Position numbers and translations under genes: made by a program
Shown: piece after piece, positions 1 to 6,803 of the stretch
Layout: the number at the start of each line of letters is the position of its first letter
Position numbering within the stretch: position 1 is the stretch's first letter
Notes under the pieces: model-generated
The model's database searches: none
Told to the model about the DNA's origin: nothing
The model's input: only the letters and a program-made list of their open reading frames with translations
Assembly: GCA_900754255.1 (NCBI GenBank)
Contig: CAAECI010000127.1
Location: 1-9,353, forward strand
Length of the DNA stretch: 9,353 nt
Reading direction: 5' to 3'
Source: an uncultured Succinivibrio sp.
Lineage (GTDB): Bacteria; Pseudomonadota; Gammaproteobacteria; Enterobacterales; Succinivibrionaceae

Positions 1-18
1 AAGAGGGGATCTGGGGGT

Positions 19-84
19 GGCTGAATAGCTGACGACGAGTGGCAGAATAACTGTCGGCTTATGGCTGATCAGTTGTCATTATAC
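19..84. repeat. Three 22-bp-spaced end repeats of an IS21-type element
   Basis: Three imperfect direct copies of a 13-mer start at 19 (GGCTGAATAGCTG), 41 (GGCAGAATAACTG) and 63 (GGCTGATCAGTTG), exactly 22 bp apart, with the consensus GGCWGAWYARYTG. The last copy overlaps the stop codon of the istB remnant. IS21-family elements carry multiple short repeats near their ends, thought to bind the transposase, so I read these as the istB-proximal end of the element. The spacing and copies are seen directly; the binding role is inferred. The outer tip of the element cannot be fixed because no second end of the same element is in the window. Confidence 0.6.
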
Positions 85-656
85 AGATTTACCCCCTCCG
101 CGTGCTCGGCACGTCTGGATTTACCGGACAGAGCTATTTCCACACATGGATTTGAGAGTCTGTCCACTAAACTCTCAGTTCCGGTGTCATTGGTAGGCAA
201 CAAGCCATAAAAGCCTTTCTTGCGGATCTGAGCACACATCACAATAGGCTTCGCTCCGTAACGATCATCGGCAAGCTCCCATAGGATCTGCTTTTGCTCC
301 TCGTTAAATTTTTGGTTGCATCCGAAATCATCCAAAATAAGCACTTTAAAGCACGAAAGCTTCTGCATCAGACGTTTTCTGGCTAAAAAATCCTCCTTCT
401 TGGACTCTATCTCAATCAGTAATTCAAACGTGCGACAGTACAACACCTGGATCTCCTGCTGAGCCAAATTAAGTGCTATGGCACAGGCCAATGCGGTCTT
501 TCCAACGCCACAGCTACCGGTAATGGCTACATTAAAGCCGTTTTCCACCCAGCGGATCCCGGTAAATTCCTTGAGAAGTTGCGGGGTAAAACCTTCAGAC
601 GGAGGTACCCATAAGTTCTGTGGAATGGACCGAAAATCAGGAAATGTTTGAAGTTA
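69..656 (-). pseudogene. istB: IstB-like ATPase of an IS21-family element, 5'-truncated
   Basis: IstB is the AAA+ ATP-binding partner of the IstA transposase in IS21-family insertion sequences. The minus-strand frame shows a Walker A motif (GSCGVGKT, residues 11-18 counted from a GTG codon at 548) and a Walker B motif (VLILDDFG, residues 69-76). That GTG is not a credible start, because IstB-like sequence continues upstream (LQTFPDFRSIPQNLWV and on to FTGIRWVENG) until a stop at 654-656. About 195 codons remain of a usual 245-260, so the N-terminal part is lost, and no istA lies upstream. The break coincides with the first copy of the 20-bp repeat array, which suggests a rearrangement there. 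The stop codon overlaps the element's end repeats at 19-84. It is very probably non-functional; the family call is firm, the exact subgroup is not. Confidence 0.85.
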
Positions 657-804
657 TGAACGGACGATCAAAGTTACGTATGGTGTTCGAGGTTAGAAAC
701 GAGAGTCTGAGGTTACGGAGCGATGATCGAAGTTAAAAACTAGTGTTCAAGGTTAGCGGGGAGAAAAAAAGCGATCAAGGTTCATGGATCAGTGTTCAAG
801 GTTA
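645..804. repeat. Eight-copy ~20-bp direct repeat array with 60-bp higher-order order
   Basis: A core close to GWTCRARGTTA recurs with its GTTA (one GTTC) starting at 653, 673, 692, 712, 732, 752, 780 and 801. The spacings are 20, 19, 20, 20, 20, 28 and 21 bp. The copies fall into three types that follow in order: GATCRAAGTTA/GATCAAGGTTC (673, 732, 780), GTTCRAGGTTA (692, 752, 801) and GTYTGARGTTA (653, 712). The underlying unit is thus about 60 bp with one member lost near 760-775. The array sits exactly between two truncated transposition genes, istB and an IS4-type gene. It most resembles the multiple transposase-binding repeats at an IS21-type end, but it differs from the 13-mers at 19-84, so it would belong to another element. 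Iterons are an alternative. Confidence 0.7.
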
Positions 805-1458
805 GATGGATTTACCATGTCAGACGAATTCGCCGCTGATTTAATTGCAAAAACGCAAAGTGGGATCCGTCTTAGGGTTGTCAAATTTAAAATTGAGAAA
901 GAAGGGAACACAAGCACTATCTCCTTGGTCACAAATATCCCCGCCGACAAATTGGATCTCTTTTAAATAGCAGCCATTTATCGTGGGCGTTGGCAGGTGG
1001 AGATCTTTTACCGATGCATGAAAGGATTTTGCTCTATGAAAGGCAGTCGTAGCAGCAACCTGAATATTCAAAAAGCCTTCATGCTTTTTTCCCTGATCAC
1101 GGCTTATTTAAAGATCATTCTGGGTGCAACCGCACAGGAAAACTCGGGAAATCCTCTGGAGATCTCACCTAAAAAGCTTATGCACTCAATCAGCCCCTAT
1201 CTTGACAGTTTGATCTCCAAAATTATTGCAGGAAACAAATTAGCGGATATTCTGAAACGAATCCGACTGTGTTGCAGAGAAATTGCAGTAACGATGAAGA
1301 AGAGCAAACCAAGTTTTATAAACCGAAAACGAGGCAAATACATTGGCTGGATAATAGAAAATATTAAACGTCCTATTATCAAAACCTCTATGGGAGCCAT
1401 ATGGGCAAACGATCCCAAGGTGGTTATCAAAGAAGAATTCGTAACGGTATACTATTAA
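784..1458 (+). pseudogene. IS4-family transposase C-terminal remnant with in-frame stop
   Basis: One plus-strand frame runs through the region and is interrupted by TAA at 964-966. After the stop, codons 979-1023 encode Y-(2)-R-(3)-E-(6)-K (IYRGRWQVEIFYRCMKG), the YREK signature of IS4-family DDE transposases that carries the catalytic glutamate. The sequence before the stop (KTQSGIRLRVVKF and following) fits the beta-strand part preceding this signature. The first two catalytic aspartates and the whole N-terminus are missing. The left boundary is approximate: true homology probably begins near 805, where the 20-bp repeats end. A few codons may also have been lost at the stop, since LDLF is usually followed by more residues before the IAAIYR motif. 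The 153-codon downstream part alone could not act as a transposase. Confidence 0.8.
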
Positions 1459-1641
1459 TGGTCTGGATCTGCTTAAACAACAGTGCATGCGGTCGGTCAC
1501 AAAAATCAACAATAACTAATTGATTTAAAGCAATAAAAGTGCTTAAATTCAAAATTAGAAAATCTAATCGTATATCAAAGACTTAGTTAATTCGCAAAAA
1601 GTACTGATCACTGTCAGTTAGACGGATTTATCAGACCACCA

Positions 1642-1667
1642 CCTGTTTCAATGGCTTGAAAGTCAGG
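1642..1667. other. Inverted repeat 10 bp before the parS-like site
   Basis: CCTG-TTTCA is followed by a six-base loop (ATGGCT) and then TGAAA-GT-CAGG. This gives a nine-pair stem with a two-base bulge. No T-run follows on either strand, so it does not look like an intrinsic terminator. It may be a leftover IS end or a minor structure next to the palindrome at 1678. The pairing is visible; no function can be claimed. Confidence 0.3.
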
Positions 1668-1677
1668 TATTTATATA

Positions 1678-1693
1678 TGTTCCACGTGGAACA
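1678..1693. promoter_or_regulatory. parS: parS-like ParB-binding site (16-bp perfect palindrome)
   Basis: TGTTCCACGTGGAACA is a perfect 16-bp palindrome. It matches the widely conserved chromosomal parS consensus TGTTNCACGTGNAACA at every defined base; the CC/GG form is the type I associate with Pseudomonas-like parS sites. ParB dimers load as clamps at parS and spread, and ParA and SMC then segregate the origin region. parS sites normally cluster near oriC. The neighbouring genes fit that loosely, since spoT/gmk and engB (yihA) both lie within a few map minutes of oriC in E. coli. No parA or parB lies in this window and no second copy was seen. The sequence match is direct; ParB binding here is inferred. 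Confidence 0.75.
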
Positions 1694-1734
1694 ATCTGGG
1701 TGGTATGTTTGGAGAGATAAATTCATCTAACCAT

Positions 1735-1763
1735 GAACCTTGAACCCAATACCTGAACTTGAT
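1735..1763. repeat. Inverted two-unit copy of the 20-bp repeat array
   Basis: GAACCTTGAAC (1735-1745) is the exact reverse complement of the GTTCAAGGTTC core. TGAACTTGAT (1754-1763) is the reverse complement of ATCAAGTTCA, a one-base-deleted relative of the GATCAAGGTTC copy. Read on the minus strand, the order and ~19-bp spacing are the same as in the array at 645-804. The two arrays thus face each other across the IS4 remnant, as expected of the multiple inverted end repeats of one element about 1.1 kb apart. Confidence 0.5.
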
Positions 1764-2126
1764 TACATACATATTCAAAATGCCGGACATGGTGGTTTGA
1801 GTGCCGTTTCATAATGGGATCAAATTACTGCATAATGATTTATATTTATGCAACACCATTTCAGGGAGCTCTCAGGAAGAGCCTAGTTCATCATTAACAC
1901 ATGAAACTGAAGAGGCTATTCCTTTTTGGGTTTAGTCTTACGTTTTTTATATACTTCTAAAGCTCAAACTCAATCGGCTCTTCTTTGACAACTATCTCAA
2001 CTTGTCGCTCCTCAACGACCTTCAAACTCCTTAAAAAACATGCTAAAGAAGATCTCTAAATCCTTTAGATGTGCAGTTCGTCATGGACATAAGCACTAGT
2101 TGTTTGGAATTTCTGTACCGAAGTGA

Positions 2127-2463
2127 ATGGAATTCTACGGTAGGGAAAAGAAAAAAAAAAAAAACAAAGCACTGATTGAGCGACTTTTAAAGTTCAAGAA
2201 ATCGATTTATCGCGGCTGGATTCATGTTTATTAACAACCTTAAGGTGACTTTTGATAACAACCAAGCCGAAGGAAACGTTCGCAATGTCAAAACGAAATC
2301 AAAAATCTCCGGATGTTTCCGGAGTTTAAAAGGAGCTCAGAAATATTTGAGCATTATGTCGTTTCTCAGAACAGCTCGTAAACACGGCATCGATGCTTTT
2401 ACCGCATTGACGGCTACTTTAGGCGGCCATACTGAAATCATTCTTGGTCAGAGTTCTGAATAG
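2127..2463 (+). pseudogene. IS66-family transposase C-terminal remnant, frameshifted
   Basis: The frame from 2224 to the TAG at 2461-2463 encodes FDNNQAEGNVRNVKTKSKIS and then GCFRSLKGAQ. This is the conserved C-terminal region of IS66 TnpC transposases: the DNNxAE motif with the catalytic glutamate, then the K(T/Q)KISGCFRS block. Upstream, a different frame (about 2166-2216) reads KALIERLLKFKKSIYRG, which fits the segment normally preceding that motif. A frameshift therefore lies near 2211-2223. The other frame is open back to an ATG at 2127 through a run of 14 A (2151-2164). At least three quarters of the protein and the tnpA/tnpB partners are missing. The remnant ends 9 bp from the stop of the convergent GTPase gene. 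Confidence 0.8.
2151..2164. repeat. A14 homopolymer run
   Basis: Fourteen consecutive A residues, preceded by GGGAAAAG, lie inside the decayed IS66 region. Such runs slip easily in replication and sequencing, so the exact length is uncertain. No role is evident. Confidence 0.6.
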
Positions 2464-2472
2464 TTACAAAAA

Positions 2473-3597
2473 TTAGTTTTGAGTCTCAATATTATCTATC
2501 ATCGTTTGATAATAGTTTATTGTGGCTGAGTCCGGATTTGTCAACATTTCTTCAAACATGTGTTTAATCTGTTCAATGACAGACGCTCGAGTAATAAAAA
2601 CTAGTTTTGACAGTTTTCTTTTTTCTGGCCATTCTTTCATTAGTGCAAGAGGATATAAATTTCCCATCACGGCATGCACAATAACAGGTTTGGGTTGGTC
2701 CTTGATATTCAAAATTCCTTTTATACGCAATATTGAGTCTCCATAGACATCTTGGACACAACCAATCGCAGATAAAAGAACTAAAGGATCTATTTCCCCA
2801 TCATGCTCGATAGCAAAGGAATCGACATCTGTGTGAGCAATAATTCTCGGTTTTGCAACACCAATTGTACCTTGTATTGATGCAGGCCTTAACGACGACG
2901 CGATTGGGGTCTTAAACTGCAACCATGACTTAACTTGTGACTCATAATCCTGTTCAGAATTTTTGTACGGTCCAATATTAAGAATATATTGAGGATCGAT
3001 ATTTCCCTTTATCATAGGAAAAATTTCGGCATTAGGGTTTATTTTGCGCGAAATGTCATAAACAGGCTTCAAATCTTCTTCTTTTACCAAATCTGTTTTT
3101 GAGATAAGAATAAGATCTGCTAATGCAATTTGTTTTACAGCTTCATACTGTTTTTTTAATTGAGATGCAATGAATTGTGCATCAAGAACCGTAACTGTTC
3201 CCGCATAGTAAAAATTATCCAATAAATATTCGTCACTGTTTAGAGTTGCAATAACGCCAGAAGGGTCAGCTAACCCAGTAGTTTCTATGAGGACGCGCTT
3301 AAACTTAGGTATGAATCCCTGTTGTGCTTTAACAAGATTGTTAGCTAAGGAGTCAACCAAAGCCCCCTGTAATGAACAACAAATACATCCTGAACCAAGT
3401 AAAACAACTGTATCGTCAACACTTTCAACTAATTCATGGTCTAATCCAACATCCCCAAACTCATTGATAAGAACTAAAGTATCTTTAAACTCGGTGCTAT
3501 TAACCCAATGATTTAATAAAGTAGTTTTTCCACTCCCCAGAAAACCTGTAATAATATTAACAGGGATTCTTGTATCAATTTCTTCAACTACTGTCAT
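2473..3597 (-). CDS. COG0523 (CobW/YjiA-type) G3E GTPase, putative metallochaperone
   Basis: This 374-residue cytoplasmic GTPase belongs to the G3E family, whose members insert or deliver metals such as zinc, cobalt or nickel. Seen in order: Walker A GFLGSGKTT (18-26), NEFGDVGLD (45-53), the COG0523 metal-binding CxCC motif as CICC (71-74), Walker B/switch ETTGLADP (105-112), the guanine-specificity motif SKTD (166-169), and a CobW C-terminal domain from about residue 265 to 355. The His-rich loop of many zinc-linked members is absent, so the metal cannot be told. The ATG at 3595-3597 has a GGAG ribosome-binding site 8 nt upstream, inside the end of the hydrolase gene. Only 1 nt separates the two genes, implying translational coupling. 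It is the last gene of the run; no intrinsic terminator is visible after its stop. Confidence 0.9.
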   Translation of the reverse strand: MTVVEEIDTRIPVNIITGFLGSGKTTLLNHWVNSTEFKDTLVLINEFGDVGLDHELVESVDDTVVLLGSGCICCSLQGALVDSLANNLVKAQQGFIPKFKRVLIETTGLADPSGVIATLNSDEYLLDNFYYAGTVTVLDAQFIASQLKKQYEAVKQIALADLILISKTDLVKEEDLKPVYDISRKINPNAEIFPMIKGNIDPQYILNIGPYKNSEQDYESQVKSWLQFKTPIASSLRPASIQGTIGVAKPRIIAHTDVDSFAIEHDGEIDPLVLLSAIGCVQDVYGDSILRIKGILNIKDQPKPVIVHAVMGNLYPLALMKEWPEKRKLSKLVFITRASVIEQIKHMFEEMLTNPDSATINYYQTMIDNIETQN

Positions 3598-3598
3598 T

Positions 3599-4564
3599 TT
3601 ATACTCCGAATAAAAAATCTAAAGTGCCATTCAAGGCAGGAGATCTGATATTGTCAGTTTCATTTAAAACATCATGATATGCTTTCGGAATAGTTCTGAC
3701 AATTGGACGCAAAATATCATTGCAATGTTTTTTAAAAAAGGAGTATGTAGCATAAGAAGACACAACCATATCATTTTGTGCTGTTTGGACAAAAAAAGGA
3801 ACAGGAAGCTCTGTTTGTATTTTGGCAAGTTGACGTTGTTTTAGAAGAACTTCTTTCACAAATCCCCAAGTTGGTGAGCCTATTGTAAATTCAGGATGTT
3901 TTAAATAATAATCGTGGTAAAGGTTGTACCTGATTTCGCAGTGGGAATGATAGTTATCTTTAAAAGAAATCCTTTTATATTCTTGGCCGTAAGGAGTAAA
4001 AGTTTCCCTCAATATTGGAATCGAACCTGCTATAAAAGCAATGGCTGTCAATAACATTGAATTTAAAGAACTGCGAGGCCATAAAAAAGGAGCAATCAGA
4101 GCAACTCTTCTTGGTTTATTTACAGAGTAGTTACCTAGGATAAAATCAATTGCGAACAAGCCTCCTAGAGAAAAGGCAAGCAAGCCGTAATCTTTGTAAC
4201 CGATAAGAGAAATAAGTCTGGCTATATCGCTTGTTTCTTCATTTATGTTATTAATGTGGCATTTTTGTCTATTGGACAGCAAGCGATCTGCTATTCCTTG
4301 CCCTCTAGCTGAAAGAACCGCTGTTCTTATATGCGATTTATCCATACAGTATAAAAATTCAGCGTACTTATGAACTGTTTCGCCTCTACCTGGAATAATA
4401 ACTAATTGATGCACAGGATTTTGAGGCTCTATATAAGTAACACCTATCTTTAATGAATTTTTATCCGTAATGTATGAGGTTTTTACATTGTTTTCCCAGA
4501 AACTTTCGATTTTACTTAGCTCAGATACAAGGGCATCGGTATTTAAAAACATATTTTTGCCCAT
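3599..4564 (-). CDS. Alpha/beta hydrolase, PldB (lysophospholipase L2)-like
   Basis: A 321-residue protein with the features of the PldB-like serine hydrolase group: PGRGETVHKY (58-67), an SARGQG loop (85-90) where PldB proteins have HRGQG, a nucleophile elbow AFSLGG giving Ser132 (instead of the usual GHSMGG), Asp265 in AQNDMVV and His297 in KAYHDVL. The likely triad is therefore Ser132-Asp265-His297. A hydrophobic stretch (169-185) lies in the lid/cap region; no signal peptide is seen. The substrate may be a lysophospholipid or another ester, but this is inferred from the family only. The start is ATG 4562-4564; an alternative ATG lies four codons in, and neither has a strong Shine-Dalgarno sequence. 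The gene is 36 nt after spoT and 1 nt before the COG0523 gene. Confidence 0.8.
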   Translation of the reverse strand: MGKNMFLNTDALVSELSKIESFWENNVKTSYITDKNSLKIGVTYIEPQNPVHQLVIIPGRGETVHKYAEFLYCMDKSHIRTAVLSARGQGIADRLLSNRQKCHINNINEETSDIARLISLIGYKDYGLLAFSLGGLFAIDFILGNYSVNKPRRVALIAPFLWPRSSLNSMLLTAIAFIAGSIPILRETFTPYGQEYKRISFKDNYHSHCEIRYNLYHDYYLKHPEFTIGSPTWGFVKEVLLKQRQLAKIQTELPVPFFVQTAQNDMVVSSYATYSFFKKHCNDILRPIVRTIPKAYHDVLNETDNIRSPALNGTLDFLFGV

Positions 4565-4600
4565 GGCAGATCAAAAAGCCTTATATAAGATATTGTCTAA

Positions 4601-6781
4601 TTAACGTTTGCGAGAAATTTTGCGTACACCAGGAATTATTTTTATACGTCTAATAACACCAGCTAAATGCAACCTATCACGTATAGTAATAATTAATTGC
4701 ATTAATGAAGTATTGTCATCTTTTTGCTCTGAGCTGATACTTTGTACAGAAGAATTGGCAATATCTATTGCGTTTAATATTTCAGTAAGTACACCTTGAC
4801 GGCGCTCATGCTCGACAATAATTCCTGTATTGAAGCTTAGAGAAGATGTTACAGCAAGGTTCCAACCAACTTTAAGAAATTTTGAAGGACTCTTTTCGGA
4901 GGATAACAAGTTACGACAATTTTTGTTATGAATTACCAATCCTCTTCCCGATGCAACATGCGCAATAATTTCGTCTCCAGGAATAGGCATACAGCACTGC
5001 GCGAAAATATAAGGAATCCCACCAGTACCAGTTACAGGTAAAGTTCCATCGTCCAATAAATCAGGTGAAATCATTTTTGCGACCGCAATCGTAAGGATAT
5101 TCCCCATAGCCACATCCACAAATAAAGATTTCAAATCTGATTTATTAAAATGCTCAAGAACCCGCTTGATACTATCTTGAGGAATATCTTCAATTCTACG
5201 ACCGTGCAAAGCATTAATAAGTAAGCGCCGACCTATCAGTTCGCATTCCTGTGAACGTAATCCCTTTAAAAACTGTCTGATTTTAGATCTTGCCTTTGAG
5301 GTAACGACACTAGAAAGCCAAATTGCATTAGGACGAGCATTAGGGTTAGTGATAATCTCAACAGTCTGTCCTGATTTTAATTGGTGTGAAAGAGGAAAAC
5401 TGTGATGGTTTACAAGGGCACCTATACAATGCTGGCCTATGTCACTATGAACAGCGTAGGCAAAGTCTACGGGAGTAGCTCGTTTCGGTAAATCATAGAT
5501 TTTTCCCTCTGGAGTAAAGACATAAATGGCATCCGGAAACAGATCTGTTTTAACATCTTCAATAAATTCAGTTGATGTAGCCGCATTTTTCTGCAAATCT
5601 TTAAGATTTTTTAGCCATCTCTGAGCATTTCTCTGTGATGCGGTTGAAACAGGTTCAGATCCAGTTTCTTTGTATGACCAGTGTGCTGCTACTCCGCGTG
5701 CGGCAATTTGATCCATGAATTCTGTTCGAATTTGAACTTCAAGCGGTACTCCATGAGGGCCGACAAGTGATGAATGCAACGATTGGTATCCGTTAATTTT
5801 TGGAATTGCAATGTAGTCTTTAAAACCGTTAGGCTTAGGTTTAAAAAGGCTATGAATCTGCCCTAGAACTCGATAGCATGTATCTACATCCTTTAAAATT
5901 ACCCTAAAGGCGTATACATCCATAATTTCGTTAAATTGTAATTCCTTGCGTACCATTTTGTTGTAAATGCTATAAATATGCTTTTCACGACCAAGTACGC
6001 GGCCCTCAATGCCCGCCTCTTTCAATTTGTTCCGAATGGAATCAAGGATATTACTAACTATTTCACGTCTATTTTGTCTTGCTTTAGACACGGCCGCCTT
6101 AAGAACGCGATAACGCATTGGATGTAATGCCGATAAACCAAGTTCCTCTAACTCGGATTTCAATTCTGAAATTCCAAGTCTGTTGGCAATTGGAGAAAAA
6201 ATGTCTAACGTTTCACGGGCAATTCTCTTGCGTTTATCAGGACGTAATGCTCCAAGAGTCCGCATGTTATGCGTACGGTCCGCCAACTTGATTAATATGA
6301 CACGTATATCCTGTGTCATAGCTAAAATCATCTTGCGATAATTCTCAGTCTGAGCATCCTTATAGTTACTGAATTTAAGCTTATCAAGCTTGGTTACACC
6401 CTCAACTAAGTTTTTCACCGTTGGACCGAATTTTTTTTCCAAATCGGCATCACTTATATCCGTGTCTTCAACAACATCATGTAAAAGTGCAGCCTGCACA
6501 GACTCCGCATCCAAATGCATTTTAGCTGTAAGAGTTGCAACGGCAATTGGGTGGATAATATAAGGCTCGCCAGAGGCTCGTCGTTGTTTGATATGAGCAT
6601 GATCTGCGACTACAAAAGCCGTATCAATTGCTTTAACTCCTTCAGGAGGAAGGTAGGAACAGACGCATTCCCTAAGGTGCACATAATAATGCAAATTGGG
6701 AGAAGCTAAAACCTCGAAAGAAGGGGGTTCATTCCATGTTACGGAAGTCTCAACCGTTTGAGTTTTTTTTGCTTCTCCCAT
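4601..6781 (-). CDS. spoT: Bifunctional (p)ppGpp synthetase/hydrolase SpoT
   Basis: SpoT makes and, above all, degrades the alarmone (p)ppGpp and tunes growth to starvation. In the 726-residue product: the HD hydrolase domain has H77, HDVVED (101-106) and KLADRTHNMRT (165-175). The synthetase domain has GREKHIYSIYNK (264-275), FKDYIAIPK (320-328), YQSLHSS (332-338) and EVQIRT (348-353). A TGS domain spans about 412-478, a conserved CC-containing region lies near QCCMPIPGD (595-603), and an ACT domain spans about 650-720. Hydrolase residues appear intact. The FKD and YQSLH forms are SpoT-like rather than RelA-like. I place the start at ATG 6779-6781, 9 nt after AAGGA; a longer frame begins with TTG at 6829 but would overlap rpoZ and lacks a ribosome-binding site. 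Length is close to E. coli SpoT (702). Confidence 0.96.
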   Translation of the reverse strand: MGEAKKTQTVETSVTWNEPPSFEVLASPNLHYYVHLRECVCSYLPPEGVKAIDTAFVVADHAHIKQRRASGEPYIIHPIAVATLTAKMHLDAESVQAALLHDVVEDTDISDADLEKKFGPTVKNLVEGVTKLDKLKFSNYKDAQTENYRKMILAMTQDIRVILIKLADRTHNMRTLGALRPDKRKRIARETLDIFSPIANRLGISELKSELEELGLSALHPMRYRVLKAAVSKARQNRREIVSNILDSIRNKLKEAGIEGRVLGREKHIYSIYNKMVRKELQFNEIMDVYAFRVILKDVDTCYRVLGQIHSLFKPKPNGFKDYIAIPKINGYQSLHSSLVGPHGVPLEVQIRTEFMDQIAARGVAAHWSYKETGSEPVSTASQRNAQRWLKNLKDLQKNAATSTEFIEDVKTDLFPDAIYVFTPEGKIYDLPKRATPVDFAYAVHSDIGQHCIGALVNHHSFPLSHQLKSGQTVEIITNPNARPNAIWLSSVVTSKARSKIRQFLKGLRSQECELIGRRLLINALHGRRIEDIPQDSIKRVLEHFNKSDLKSLFVDVAMGNILTIAVAKMISPDLLDDGTLPVTGTGGIPYIFAQCCMPIPGDEIIAHVASGRGLVIHNKNCRNLLSSEKSPSKFLKVGWNLAVTSSLSFNTGIIVEHERRQGVLTEILNAIDIANSSVQSISSEQKDDNTSLMQLIITIRDRLHLAGVIRRIKIIPGVRKISRKR

Positions 6782-6803
6782 TTTAGATGTCCTTGATAAT
6801 AGA

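Larger units (their letters stand above)
1459..2126. other. 668-bp non-coding stretch between IS remnants
   Basis: No convincing gene is present. It contains the parS-like palindrome (1678-1693), a hairpin-forming sequence just before it (1642-1667), an inverted copy of two units of the 20-bp repeat array (1735-1763), an inverted repeat TGCATAA/TTATGCA (1829-1835 and 1846-1852), and a weak bulged hairpin AGCCT...AGGCT (1880-1917). A minus-strand frame between about 2040 and 1900 reads VVEERQVEIVVKEEPIEFEL, a stop, then KYIKNVRLNPKRNSLF. It looks protein-like but I cannot assign it. The DNA looks like decayed mobile-element sequence and is AT-rich, with no tRNA and no clear promoter. Confidence 0.5.

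Noticed and set aside
69..548. Complete short IstB starting at GTG 548
   Set aside because: IstB-like sequence continues upstream of 548 to the stop at 654-656, so the gene is truncated, not short.
645..804. CRISPR array
   Set aside because: The unit-to-unit distance is ~20 bp with only 8-10 bp between cores, the cores vary, and no cas gene is present. It fits transposon-end repeats or iterons better.
841..1512. Minus-strand frames opposite the IS4 remnant
   Set aside because: They lie antisense to a frame with a recognisable YREK transposase signature and show no protein features of their own.
1880..1917. Intrinsic terminator (AGCCT...AGGCT hairpin followed by CCTTTTT)
   Set aside because: The stem is bulged and weak, the T-run is offset and short, and no plus-strand gene needs ending there.
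1459..2126. tRNA or other structured RNA gene
   Set aside because: No cloverleaf, T-loop GTTCRANNC in proper context or conserved RNA motif was seen; the GTTCAAGGTT matches belong to the repeat units.
2522..2761. Small proteins on both strands inside the COG0523 gene
   Set aside because: They are out-of-frame shadows of a clear G3E GTPase gene and have no ribosome-binding site or recognisable domain.
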